NCBI GenBank assembly: GCA_900756555.1
Contig: CAAEKP010000016.1
Span: 1-40,063, forward strand
Direction of reading: 5' to 3'
Origin: Peptococcaceae bacterium
GTDB taxonomy: Bacteria > Bacillota > Peptococcia > Peptococcales > Peptococcaceae
Length of the DNA: 40,063 nucleotides
Positions within the stretch are counted from its first letter, which is position 1, and the number at the start of each line of letters is the position of its first letter. The notes below the pieces were generated by a model. It ran no database searches. It was not told the DNA's origin and saw only the letters and a list, made by a program, of their open reading frames with translations. Both the position numbers and the translations under genes were made by a program. Below, piece by piece: positions 30,748 through 38,955 of the stretch.

Positions 30748-32130
30748 CTATTTACCCAAACAGAACTTGGAGAAAATCTGATCTAATAAATCTTCTTCCA
30801 CCGTTTCCCCGGTAATTTTGCCTAGCTTTTCCCAGGCATTCTGCAAATCAATTACCAGAAAGTCTACCGATAAGCCCATCTGCAATCCATTGAGAAATCC
30901 TGCCAGATGCGCCATACATTCTTCTAAAATCTGAATGTGACGCACGTTAGTCACTAAAATATCATTGCTCACTTCCAATGTACCGGCAAAGAATAAATCA
31001 GTAATAGTCTGCTCCAACTGCTCCAGCCCTGTTTTTTCCCGTGCGGAAATATCCAGCACCGGTTTGTCACCAATCACCGCCTGCAATTGCTGACGCACAG
31101 CCTCCGTGCCGCCTATATCACTCTTGTTGAGCAGATAAATCACCGGCTGACCCTGAATGTCTGCCATCATAGCGGTATCCTGCTCGGTCAGACCCTGCAC
31201 CGCATCCACCACATACAACACCAAATCAGCATTTTTCATAAACTGCTGCGCTTTGTCCACGCCAATCTGCTCTACCAGATTGTCTGTCTCGCGAATCCCC
31301 GCCGTATCTACAATTTTCAGCGGAATACCGTTCAGATTGATATATTCTTCAATGACATCGCGGGTTGTGCCGGGAATATCGGTTACAATGGCACGTTCCT
31401 GCCCCAGCAGCGCATTCAATAAGCTGGATTTGCCCACGTTTGGTTTGCCGGCGATAACCACCCGCAGGCCATCGCGAATCATCTTCCCCTTTTGCGCGCT
31501 CTGCAACACCGTTCCGATTTGCTGCTGTAATGCTCTGACCCGTTGTTCCTGCTGTTCCGGCGTTAAACGCTCAATATCGTCGTCTGGGTAGTCAATGTCC
31601 GCCTGAATAAATGCAATCAGTTCCAATAAATCAGCCCGCAGTCCTGTCACCATGCCGGACAAATTCCCTTGCAGCTGAGACAGTGCTAAATCCACGCCGC
31701 GCTCTGTTTTCGCCTGCACAATATCCATAATGGATTCTGCCTGCGCCAAGTCCAGGCGTCCATTCAGAAACGCCCGCTTGCTGTACTCGCCCTGCTCCGC
31801 CAATCGTGCGCCGGATAACAGAATTAACTGCAATACCTGCTTCAGCACCACCATACCACCGTGACACTGCACTTCCACCACATCTTCTCCGGTAAAACTG
31901 CGCGGCCCCCGCATCAGCAAAAACAACGCTTCATCTATTTTTTTATCCTGCTTCCAGTCATACACATAGCCGTACTGAATGGTATGGCTCTCTGCCTGCT
32001 GCAAATCTACCTTGCCTTTATAAATTTTAGCAGCAATGGCTACCGCTTCTGGGCCACTGATGCGGATAATACCCACACTGCTCTCGCCCACCGCCGTTAC
32101 CAGCGCTGCAATCGTATCTTGTTGTAACAA
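30748..32130 (-). CDS. mnmE: tRNA modification GTPase MnmE (TrmE)
   Basis: GTPase with an N-terminal formyl-THF-binding domain (EVQCHGGMVVLKQVL and GEYSKRAFLNGRLDLAQAESIMD), a middle helical domain, and an inserted G domain: GKPNVGKSSLLN (G1), TTRDVIEE (G2), DTAGIRET (G3), NKSD (G4). It ends with the C-terminal FCLGK Cys that is conserved in the family. About 460 residues from TTG at 32130, chosen because GAGGTG is at proper spacing; a GTG at 32139 lies too close to it. It works with MnmG to form 5-carboxymethylaminomethyl-uridine. Confidence 0.97.
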   Translation of the reverse strand: MLQQDTIAALVTAVGESSVGIIRISGPEAVAIAAKIYKGKVDLQQAESHTIQYGYVYDWKQDKKIDEALFLLMRGPRSFTGEDVVEVQCHGGMVVLKQVLQLILLSGARLAEQGEYSKRAFLNGRLDLAQAESIMDIVQAKTERGVDLALSQLQGNLSGMVTGLRADLLELIAFIQADIDYPDDDIERLTPEQQEQRVRALQQQIGTVLQSAQKGKMIRDGLRVVIAGKPNVGKSSLLNALLGQERAIVTDIPGTTRDVIEEYINLNGIPLKIVDTAGIRETDNLVEQIGVDKAQQFMKNADLVLYVVDAVQGLTEQDTAMMADIQGQPVIYLLNKSDIGGTEAVRQQLQAVIGDKPVLDISAREKTGLEQLEQTITDLFFAGTLEVSNDILVTNVRHIQILEECMAHLAGFLNGLQMGLSVDFLVIDLQNAWEKLGKITGETVEEDLLDQIFSKFCLGK

Positions 32131-32159
32131 ATGCGTCACCTCTTTATGTATTTTATAAT

Positions 32160-32485
32160 GTCAGCAATCCTTTGCCTATCCCTCCGTGTTTTGCATAGTA
32201 GCTTTGCTTGTTCAGTTTAGCTGGACTATGTCCATCACGCTTTGAACAATCTGCGCTACTATGCACTCCAAGTCGGAATTTTGGCAAAGATAGCTGACAT
32301 CGCTTTAATTATTTACACGAAGCCGTTCAGTTTCCCCATTTTATATAAACTACTTGATATGCGGTTATGCGTTTGTGGGGATACGGGGGGACGACACCAG
32401 AAAGGCGTGCCGTCTCGCACCCCCCCGCTTGGCCTTTGGTTACTTGCTAGCGCGTTTTTCTGCGCTGAAGGCCTTGCCAAAGTAA
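32160..32485 (+). repeat. Composite structured repeat, copy R5
   Basis: Nested arms: GTCAGC / GCTGAC at the ends (32160-32165, 32293-32298), GCATAGTAGC / GCTACTATGC, TGTTCA / TGAACA and TGGAC-TAT-GTCCA at the tip (around 32226). CTTTGCCTATCCCTC (32170-32184) and TCGGAATTTT (32273-32282) match R4. A second module starts GTTTGTGGGG (32371-32380), with CCCCCCGCTTGGCCTTTG (32421-32438) and GCCAAAGTA (32476-32484), as in R4. The gap 32140-32580 between mnmE and jag holds no gene. Confidence 0.75.
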
Positions 32486-32580
32486 CATATTCTTAATTTT
32501 ATCATATTTCTCATCAAAAGAAAAATAAAAGCGGTCTATTGTTACCGCAGATTTTTGGCAATACTGCCAGTTCTTTTGAC

Positions 32581-32637
32581 AAAAAAACAGGCTGTTACTC
32601 TCACCTGTGTGATACAGGGATTGCTTCAGCCTGTTAT
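32581..32637 (-). terminator. Terminator of jag
   Basis: On the minus strand AACAGGCTG pairs with CAGCCTGTT and is followed by TTTTTTT, with an inner CCTGTATCACACAGG hairpin. It lies 4 bp after the jag stop. Confidence 0.85.
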
Positions 32638-32640
32638 GCG

Positions 32641-33576
32641 TTACGCTTGTTTCTGTTCTTTTTTACGATAATCTTTTGCCGGAACTTCCGGCACGATTAC
32701 TACTTTACGGTAAGGTTCTTCTCCTTCGCTGTAGGTGCTTACCCGACGATCATTTTGCAGCGCCATATGGATGATGCGGCGTTCCTGCGGATTCATTGGT
32801 TCCAGCACTACCTTCTGTCCAGTTTTTCTGGCTTTGGCAGCCAGCTTGTGGCTCAGACCAATCAGAGTTTCTTCCCGTTTTGCTCTGTAGTTTTCGATAT
32901 CAATAATGCCTTTGATTTTAGCGCCGTTTTTATCGTTGATAACCAGATTCAGCAAAAACTGCAGAGAATCCAGTGTATCACCGCGGCGGCCAATCAAAAT
33001 GCCCAGATTTTTGCCCTTTAAGTCAAAAGTAAGATAGCCGTTTTTTTCTTTTACATCAATGGTTACATCCAAACCCATCTCTGTAAAGATTTTTGCTAAA
33101 AAGGCTTTCCCTTTTTCTTCTGCCTCAGCCAGCGCAGCTTTTTTATCTACCGCTTTCTGTGGCGCTTTATCGGCAAATGATTCTGTCGCTTGTGGTTCTT
33201 CATCAACAACAGTTTCTGCAACTGCTTCTGATTCTGCCGCAGTTTCCTGCACGGCAACCTTCGGAGCAGCTTCTTCCACTGGAGCTTCTTTTGCAACAGG
33301 AGCCTGCGATGCAGGTTCTGCTGCCGGTTTTGCCTGCTCAGCTTCTGGCTGAGCCGCACGGCGTTCTTCTTTGATATCAGCAACAATATCTTTCAATTCC
33401 TCGATGACTTTCTTTTTTACACGAATCACAGCATCACGCCGTCCGATTCCCAGAAAACCATTCGATGGCTGGGTAATCACTTCGTATTCAATATCATCAC
33501 GGGTCAGCATCATCTCATTCAGAGCACGTTCCAGCGCTTCTTCAATAGATTTTGCTTTATATTCTTTTCCGGACAT
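32641..33576 (-). CDS. jag: RNA-binding protein Jag (KhpB-like)
   Basis: About 311 residues from ATG at 33576, which has AAGGAG before it. It has the N-terminal Jag domain (SGKEYKAKSIEEALERALNEMMLTRDDIEYEVI), an Ala/Glu-rich linker with many EEAA and PA motifs (about residues 60-150), a KH domain (YLTFDLKGKNLGILIGRRGDTLDSLQFLLNLV) and a C-terminal R3H domain (RRIIHMALQNDRRVSTYSEGEEPYRKVVI). Jag/KhpB binds RNA and, in relatives, acts on cell elongation and sporulation. The linker is longer than in Bacillus. It is 18 bp after yidC. Confidence 0.94.
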   Translation of the reverse strand: MSGKEYKAKSIEEALERALNEMMLTRDDIEYEVITQPSNGFLGIGRRDAVIRVKKKVIEELKDIVADIKEERRAAQPEAEQAKPAAEPASQAPVAKEAPVEEAAPKVAVQETAAESEAVAETVVDEEPQATESFADKAPQKAVDKKAALAEAEEKGKAFLAKIFTEMGLDVTIDVKEKNGYLTFDLKGKNLGILIGRRGDTLDSLQFLLNLVINDKNGAKIKGIIDIENYRAKREETLIGLSHKLAAKARKTGQKVVLEPMNPQERRIIHMALQNDRRVSTYSEGEEPYRKVVIVPEVPAKDYRKKEQKQA

Positions 33577-33593
33577 GAAAATCATCTCCTTAC

Positions 33594-34409
33594 TTATTTC
33601 TCTTCATTTTCCTCAATTGCTGTTTTCTTAGCTGCTGCTTTTTTGGCATTCATTTTTGCTTTTTTGGCAGCAATGCGTTTTTCTTTTTCTTCTGCTTCCC
33701 GTTCAGCGCGGATTGCTTTTTCCTTATCCCGCTGTTTATTCAGGAAAAACTGCTGCACAATACTCAAAATACTGAAAAATGCCCAGTATAAGCACAGACC
33801 TGCTGGCATACTCCAGCACACAAACAGCATCATGGCAGGCATCAGATACAACATTGTTTTCATGGTTGGGTTAACATTCATTGCATCACTGGAACCCATA
33901 CTGATTTTTTGCTGGATAAACATTGTTAACGCTACCAGCACCGGTAAAATGAAAAACGGGTCTTTATCACCCAGATTTGGAATCCAGAAGAAAGTAGCAT
34001 GTTCCGCTGGTTCAAAATGATACTGACGCAGCGCACCAAACAAACCAATTAAAATTGGCATCTGAATCAGCAGAGGCAGACAACCGCTCATTGGATTTAC
34101 ATTGTACTCCTTGTAGAGCTTCATAACCTCTTCGTTCATTTTTTCAGGATTATTCTTATACTTTTTCTGCAAATATTCCAGCTTTGGCTGAACTTCCTGC
34201 ATATTCATAGTGGATTTCATCTGTTTCTGCATCAGCGGGAACAGAATAATCTTTAACAGTACAGAAATCAAAATAATTGCCAATGCATAGCTTGGCACGC
34301 CGATCGCCACTGTTACATCATAGAGTGCAGTAATCACCTTACTGATAAGGTCTGCAACTGGTTGTAGGAACCCGTAGATTCCCATGCCGTCACTGTTCAT
34401 ACTTTTCAT
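33594..34409 (-). CDS. yidC: Membrane protein insertase YidC
   Basis: Sec-linked and independent insertase for integral membrane proteins. The 271-residue protein has YALAIILISVLLKIILFPLMQKQMKSTMNMQEVQPKL early, then the positive charge expected in the groove (Arg/Lys), and the conserved GCLPLLIQMPILIGLFGALR, with five hydrophobic segments. The C-terminus is very basic (AAKKAKMNAKKAAAKK), as usual for ribosome contact. The start at 34409 has no clear ribosome site; MGIYGFL a few codons later is another possibility. No lipoprotein signal is visible, unlike many Bacillota SpoIIIJ/YqjG proteins. Confidence 0.95.
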   Translation of the reverse strand: MKSMNSDGMGIYGFLQPVADLISKVITALYDVTVAIGVPSYALAIILISVLLKIILFPLMQKQMKSTMNMQEVQPKLEYLQKKYKNNPEKMNEEVMKLYKEYNVNPMSGCLPLLIQMPILIGLFGALRQYHFEPAEHATFFWIPNLGDKDPFFILPVLVALTMFIQQKISMGSSDAMNVNPTMKTMLYLMPAMMLFVCWSMPAGLCLYWAFFSILSIVQQFFLNKQRDKEKAIRAEREAEEKEKRIAAKKAKMNAKKAAAKKTAIEENEEK

Positions 34410-34458
34410 GGCCCGTCTTTTAATAATTTAAAAGTATCAGGCGCTCCACCTCCTAATT

Positions 34459-34662
34459 TTATTTTACAGGATCATATCCTCCAGGATGAAATGGATGGCA
34501 TTTACATATCCGCTTAATTGCCATCCAGCCTCCCTTAAGAAATCCATACTTGCTGACCGCTTCATAAGCATATTGAGAACAAGTTGGATAAAAGCGACAG
34601 GTAGGCCGCATTTTTAAAATAGATATATATTTTCTGTAAAACTTTATGAGAAACAACAGCAT
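34459..34662 (-). CDS. yidD: Membrane protein insertion efficiency factor YidD
   Basis: About 67 residues from ATG at 34662; an in-frame GTG at 34704 would overlap rnpA. The sequence IKFYRKYISILKMRPTCRFYPTCSQYAYEAVSKYGFLKGGWMAIKRICKCHPFHPGGYDPV is the YidD signature with its conserved cysteines, and is very close to family length. It lies between rnpA and yidC, the usual place, and helps YidC. Confidence 0.93.
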   Translation of the reverse strand: MLLFLIKFYRKYISILKMRPTCRFYPTCSQYAYEAVSKYGFLKGGWMAIKRICKCHPFHPGGYDPVK

Positions 34663-34675
34663 CTTTTTTGGCAGA

Positions 34676-35026
34676 TCAATCAGTTTCCTCAATCCAGACA
34701 CCACTTTTCCGCAATAAATATTTCACGTTTTTTTCCAACTCATGATATCCAAGTTCCGTTACAGGAACTCGTGTCAAAATAATTAAATCATACCCCGGTT
34801 TGATATGATTCAGATTATGCCGCACGATTTCCCGCAATCTACGCTTATAGAGATTACGTACATTGGCTTTCCCCACTTTTTTAGAAATGGAAAAGCCCAC
34901 CCGAATACCTGTCCCCTTCCGCGTTTTCGGATAAAGCACCAGATATTTCGTTGATACCGATTTGGCACTGCGATATACTTTTCTGAAATCAGCATTTTTT
35001 CTTAGTCTGTATTCCTTTTTTAACAT
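34676..35026 (-). CDS. rnpA: Ribonuclease P protein component RnpA
   Basis: A 116-residue basic protein with the RNase P protein motif: LRKNADFRKVYRSAKSV near the start and the RNR-type KVGKANVRNLYKRRLREIVR region (near 57-74) that binds RNA. It pairs with the catalytic RNA to mature the 5' ends of tRNAs. TTGGAGGGTTTCTG precedes the ATG. It follows rpmH after a hairpin (35061-35081). Confidence 0.96.
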   Translation of the reverse strand: MLKKEYRLRKNADFRKVYRSAKSVSTKYLVLYPKTRKGTGIRVGFSISKKVGKANVRNLYKRRLREIVRHNLNHIKPGYDLIILTRVPVTELGYHELEKNVKYLLRKSGVWIEETD

Positions 35027-35060
35027 CAGAAACCCTCCAAAAAAATGCCCAGATAATATA

Positions 35061-35081
35061 AAAAGGCCACTAGGGCCTTTT
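35061..35081 (-). terminator. Attenuator-like hairpin between rpmH and rnpA
   Basis: AAAAGGCC / GGCCTTTT with a short loop; on the minus strand it is followed by TTTTTATATTA. It lies between rpmH and rnpA, where it may let only part of the transcription continue into rnpA. Confidence 0.65.
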
Positions 35082-35106
35082 CGTTAAGAGCTGTATTTTG
35101 AAAAAA

Positions 35107-35241
35107 TTAAGCGCTTAATTTTTTTCTCCCTTTTGCTCTTCTTCTTTTGAGTACATTTCTGCCAGTAGCGCTTAACATTCTTTTTCTGAAACCATGAACT
35201 CTTTTATGTTTTTTATTTTTTGGTTGATAGGTTCTTTTCAC
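35107..35241 (-). CDS. rpmH: Ribosomal protein L34
   Basis: A 44-residue protein: starts MKRTYQPKNKKHKRVHGFRK and ends RRRAKGRKKLSA, the standard L34 sequence. GTG start at 35241, with GGGAGG at 35251-35256. It is the first gene of the minus-strand block leaving the origin. Confidence 0.97.
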   Translation of the reverse strand: MKRTYQPKNKKHKRVHGFRKRMLSATGRNVLKRRRAKGRKKLSA

Positions 35242-35469
35242 CGTACAACACCTCCCTTTTTACTAATTGACATACTACCACAGTTTACTATTAAAATTAC
35301 ATTTACAATGAGATATTATATAATATTGAAATAATGCGGTCAAGTATCTGGCCCTATTTTTTTCCGGCTTTTTTATAATAAAATAATCATTTTTCTGTTA
35401 TATCTTTCATCTTTTCTTTCTTTCACATAAAATTACGCGTTTTTCACATTACTTTTTTGAAAAAAATTA

Positions 35470-35641
35470 TTTTCCACATTTTAATCGGAAGAAATTGATT
35501 TAAATAATCCACTTGTGGATAAAAAATAACGGTCTTTTTAAAAATTTGTTGATAATTTTCGCTGTTTCTGCTATTATCTTAACATATTCTATTTATTTTC
35601 TGTGGATAAACCTATTGGTTATCAACAGTTTTTGTGGATAA
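35470..35641. other. oriC: oriC region 1: DnaA boxes upstream of dnaA
   Basis: Matches to TTATCCACA or TTATCAACA: 35470-35478 (TTTTCCACA, plus), 35514-35522 (minus), 35547-35555 (TTATCAACA, minus), 35601-35609 (minus), 35619-35627 (TTATCAACA, plus) and 35633-35641 (minus). The gap 35242-35817 is AT-rich and otherwise empty. Confidence 0.85.
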
Positions 35642-35817
35642 GTTGTTATTAACTATCTTACCCTGCTCTCACTACACACAGTAGTAAAAAAATAAAGAAT
35701 ATTCTTTTTTTGCGCGAAAAAACTGATTTTTTAAAAATAAATGTTATTTACATAAAGAACAGGTTCTACATAGAAATTTTACTGCACTGATGTTTTTTTA
35801 TTTCTGGGGGTATTTGC

Positions 35818-37272
35818 ATGATTGACGCAAATAATAATATCAATACAATAATCTGGAACGATGCTCTAAAAAAATTAGAGAATGACATGAACAAGCCAAC
35901 GTTCGATACCTGGTTCAAGGCAACGGAGCTGGCAGCTTATTATGGGGAAAATATCATTATCAAAGTTCAGAATGATTTTGCTAAAAATATGTTACAGAAC
36001 ACTTACTTCAACGTAATTAAAAATCATCTGGAATCAATGCTGAATCATCCTGTAAAGATTCGTTTTGTAACACCACAGGAAAAAGACCAGGCCATTGAAG
36101 AGCTGTTCCAGCAAAAAGGTTATGTCGAAGATGACAGCCAACAGTCAGAAGCTGTCGATACACAAACCACAACAGAACCAGCGCAAGCAGCATCTACGAA
36201 TGTTGTTCCACTGTTTCCGCAGGCATCACCATCTGAAACCGGGCTGAATCCCAAATACACTTTTGATACATTTGTCATCGGCAATAGCAATCGCATGACC
36301 CACGCTGCCTGTGTTGGCGTAGCCGATAACATTACAAACAATAAGCCAACTCGTGTTTATAATCCACTCTTTATCTATGGGGGAGCAGGACTGGGAAAAA
36401 CCCACCTGATGCACGCTATCGGCAATCAGATTTTAAGTATTAAACCAAATACTAAAATTACCTATCTTTCATCTGAAACCTTTACAAACGAGATGATTGA
36501 TGCAATTAAAGATAACAAAACCAAACAATTTCGTGATAAATACCGCAATGTAGACGTATTGCTGATTGACGATATTCAGTTCTTATCCAAAAAAGAAGGG
36601 ACGCAGGAAGAATTTTTCCATACCTTCAACACGCTACGGGAAGCCGAAAAGCAAATTATTATTTCCAGTGATAGACCTCCAAATGAAATTCCCAAACTGG
36701 AAGAACGTTTGCGTTCCCGCTTTAGTCAAGGTTTACTAACTGATATTCAGCCACCTGATCTGGAAACAAGAATTGCAATTCTACGCAAAAAAGCGCAGGC
36801 AGAAAATATGAGTATCCCTGATGACGTATTTGACTACATTGCAGAAAATATTCAGTCTAACATTCGGGAACTGGAAGGTATGCTAATCCGTTTATCTGCT
36901 TACTCCAGTCTGAGTAAACGTAAAATAGACCTGAATCTGACCAAAGAATGTTTGCAGAACCTGATTACACCCAATGAACCAGTGATTGTTACCGGCGAGC
37001 GCATTCAGGAAAAAGTAGCAGAGTTCTACCAGATTCGCATTGATGATTTTAAAGCAAAAAAACGCACCAAAAATATTGCCTACCCGCGGCAGATTGCCAT
37101 GTATCTTTGCCGTGAAATGACCGACCTGTCACTGCCTAAAATCGGCGAGCTGTTCGGCGGCAGAGATCACACTACAGTACTCCACGCATACGATAAAATT
37201 GCCGCAGAGTTAAAGAATGATCAAAATCTGCAAGGTACCATCAATAAATTAAAAAGTTCCATCACTCACTAA
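35818..37272 (+). CDS. dnaA: Chromosomal replication initiator DnaA
   Basis: AAA+ ATPase that binds DnaA boxes and opens the origin. The 484-residue protein has the N-terminal domain I (about 1-85), a poorly conserved linker rich in Thr/Ala/Gln (about 100-140), Walker A GGAGLGKTH (about 187), Walker B VLLIDDIQFL (about 246) and the domain IV signature LFGGRDHTTVLHA (about 445). ATG at 35818 has GGGGG shortly before it. DnaA boxes lie on both sides, upstream and downstream of the gene. Confidence 0.98.
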   Translation: MIDANNNINTIIWNDALKKLENDMNKPTFDTWFKATELAAYYGENIIIKVQNDFAKNMLQNTYFNVIKNHLESMLNHPVKIRFVTPQEKDQAIEELFQQKGYVEDDSQQSEAVDTQTTTEPAQAASTNVVPLFPQASPSETGLNPKYTFDTFVIGNSNRMTHAACVGVADNITNNKPTRVYNPLFIYGGAGLGKTHLMHAIGNQILSIKPNTKITYLSSETFTNEMIDAIKDNKTKQFRDKYRNVDVLLIDDIQFLSKKEGTQEEFFHTFNTLREAEKQIIISSDRPPNEIPKLEERLRSRFSQGLLTDIQPPDLETRIAILRKKAQAENMSIPDDVFDYIAENIQSNIRELEGMLIRLSAYSSLSKRKIDLNLTKECLQNLITPNEPVIVTGERIQEKVAEFYQIRIDDFKAKKRTKNIAYPRQIAMYLCREMTDLSLPKIGELFGGRDHTTVLHAYDKIAAELKNDQNLQGTINKLKSSITH

Positions 37273-37282
37273 AGTTCGATTC

Positions 37283-37321
37283 GGTTCTATTGCCGCTGTT
37301 AAGGTAATAGAACCATTTTTT
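37283..37321 (+). terminator. Terminator of dnaA
   Basis: GGTTCTATT pairs with AATAGAACC and is followed by ATTTTTTG, right after dnaA. Confidence 0.85.
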
Positions 37322-37453
37322 GCCCTTAAATGCCAGCTTTAACGTGTCCATCTCTCAAAGACATACAAAAACACACCTCTCTTATGCTGTGCTGATTTTG
37401 TGTTTCAGCCCATAGGTCAGGTAAAATTGCAGAAAACACAACAAATCATTGAA

Positions 37454-37617
37454 TGTGGATAATTTTTTTGATAAACTGTTAGTAATATGTGGACAATTAG
37501 AGCAGTGGAAAAAACCTGTGAATTTTGTTGATAAGTCAGACCATCTGTCAACAGGTTTATCTACAGGGCGCAGGCCGCTGTGGATACGCTTTTTTGGGAC
37601 TTTTAAACATATCCACA
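37454..37617. other. oriC: oriC region 2: DnaA boxes between dnaA and dnaN
   Basis: TTATCCACA-like matches at 37454-37462 (minus), 37488-37496 (TTGTCCACA, minus), 37526-37534 (TTATCAACA, minus), 37557-37565 (TTATCTACA, plus), 37579-37587 (minus, one mismatch) and 37609-37617 (ATATCCACA, plus). The gap 37322-37682 has no gene. Confidence 0.8.
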
Positions 37618-37682
37618 GTGCCTAATACTATTACTACTAAGAAAATAAATGATGAAGAGGTAAAAGGAGCGCGTATCATCTT

Positions 37683-38792
37683 ATGAAATTTACGTCAACA
37701 AAAGAAAATCTGTTGTCCGGTATCAATACCGTACAAAAAGCCATTTCCAATAAAGGCGCCATTCCAGTATTGACTGGTATCTACTTAAAAGCTGAAGGCA
37801 ATCGTTTAACGTTTGCTGCTACCGACTTAGAAATCGGTATCACCTGTACCGAACCAGTGCAAGTGCTGGAAGAAGGTCATGCAGTAATTCCAGCTCATTT
37901 CTTTGCGGAAATCGTGCGCAGACTGCCAAACACAAATCTGCTGTTCTCCTATGATGACGAAACCGTATCTATAAAAATTGAATATGACCATGCAGAAACC
38001 AACATTAAATGCTGGCGTGGGGAAGAATTTCCCGGTGTAGCCAGCCTGGAAGACGGATATATGTTTACCGTAAATCCGGCCGTGTTCAAAGCACTGGTAA
38101 AACAGACAGGCTTCTGTGCCAATGTAAATGATCCTCGTCCAATATTTACAGGGGCGTTGCTGGAAGCAGAAGACAATAACCTGACTATGGTAGGAACAGA
38201 CAGTCATCGTCTGGCCGTAAAAAAATGCAAAATTGATAACCTGACCAACGAAAACTACAAAATTGTGGTGCCGGTAAAATCGCTGAATGAAATCAGCCGT
38301 ATCTTAAAAGATGATAACGATGATGTGCTGACCATCCGCAGCAACGGACGGCAGATTAGCTTTGAAAACAGAGATATCCGCCTGGTATCCCGGCTGATTG
38401 ATGGGGCATTTCCAAACTATCGTCAGGTAATTCCAGATGAATCCCAGATTCTGATGAAAGCAAAAAAGAAAAATCTACAGGAATCTATTGAACGTGCCAG
38501 CCTGTTTGTGCCAGAAAAAGATGGTTCCAGCGTACTGCGGTTTAACATTACGGACAGCAACCTGAACATCGTATCCAAATCCGAATACGGTATGGTGAAC
38601 GAAAACCTGAACGTATATACCGAAGGCAACGAACTGTCCATTCTGTTCAATGCCAAATATCTGCTGGATGCCTTCAAAACTATGGACTTTGATGATCTGG
38701 ACATCCATCTGGGCGGCTCCTTAAGCCCGGCCATCTTCCGTCCATTGAATGATGAAAGTTATCTGTACTTGTTGTTGCCATTAAGAGGGTAA
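37683..38792 (+). CDS. dnaN: DNA polymerase III sliding clamp (beta subunit)
   Basis: The 369-residue protein starts MKFTSTKENLLSGINTVQKAI and holds the three repeated clamp domains, ending LYLLLPLRG. The clamp tethers polymerase to DNA. AAAGGAG is upstream of the ATG. It is separated from dnaA by a DnaA-box cluster and ended by a terminator at 38801-38830. Confidence 0.97.
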   Translation: MKFTSTKENLLSGINTVQKAISNKGAIPVLTGIYLKAEGNRLTFAATDLEIGITCTEPVQVLEEGHAVIPAHFFAEIVRRLPNTNLLFSYDDETVSIKIEYDHAETNIKCWRGEEFPGVASLEDGYMFTVNPAVFKALVKQTGFCANVNDPRPIFTGALLEAEDNNLTMVGTDSHRLAVKKCKIDNLTNENYKIVVPVKSLNEISRILKDDNDDVLTIRSNGRQISFENRDIRLVSRLIDGAFPNYRQVIPDESQILMKAKKKNLQESIERASLFVPEKDGSSVLRFNITDSNLNIVSKSEYGMVNENLNVYTEGNELSILFNAKYLLDAFKTMDFDDLDIHLGGSLSPAIFRPLNDESYLYLLLPLRG

Positions 38793-38800
38793 AAATGAAG

Positions 38801-38830
38801 CGGTCTTGCCAATTTGGTAAGGCCGTTTTT
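38801..38830 (+). terminator. Terminator of dnaN
   Basis: CGGTCTTGCC pairs with GGTAAGGCCG around AATTT and is followed by TTTTT. Confidence 0.8.
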
Positions 38831-38955
38831 GTTGTGTGATTATTTTATTCATGCTAAAATATAAAATTAGAGAAAATGCAACAGGCTCCGTGTGAATGGG
38901 ACACATATTTGGAATCCTTTTAGCGATAAAATAATAGATAAGAGGTGAGTGGCGT

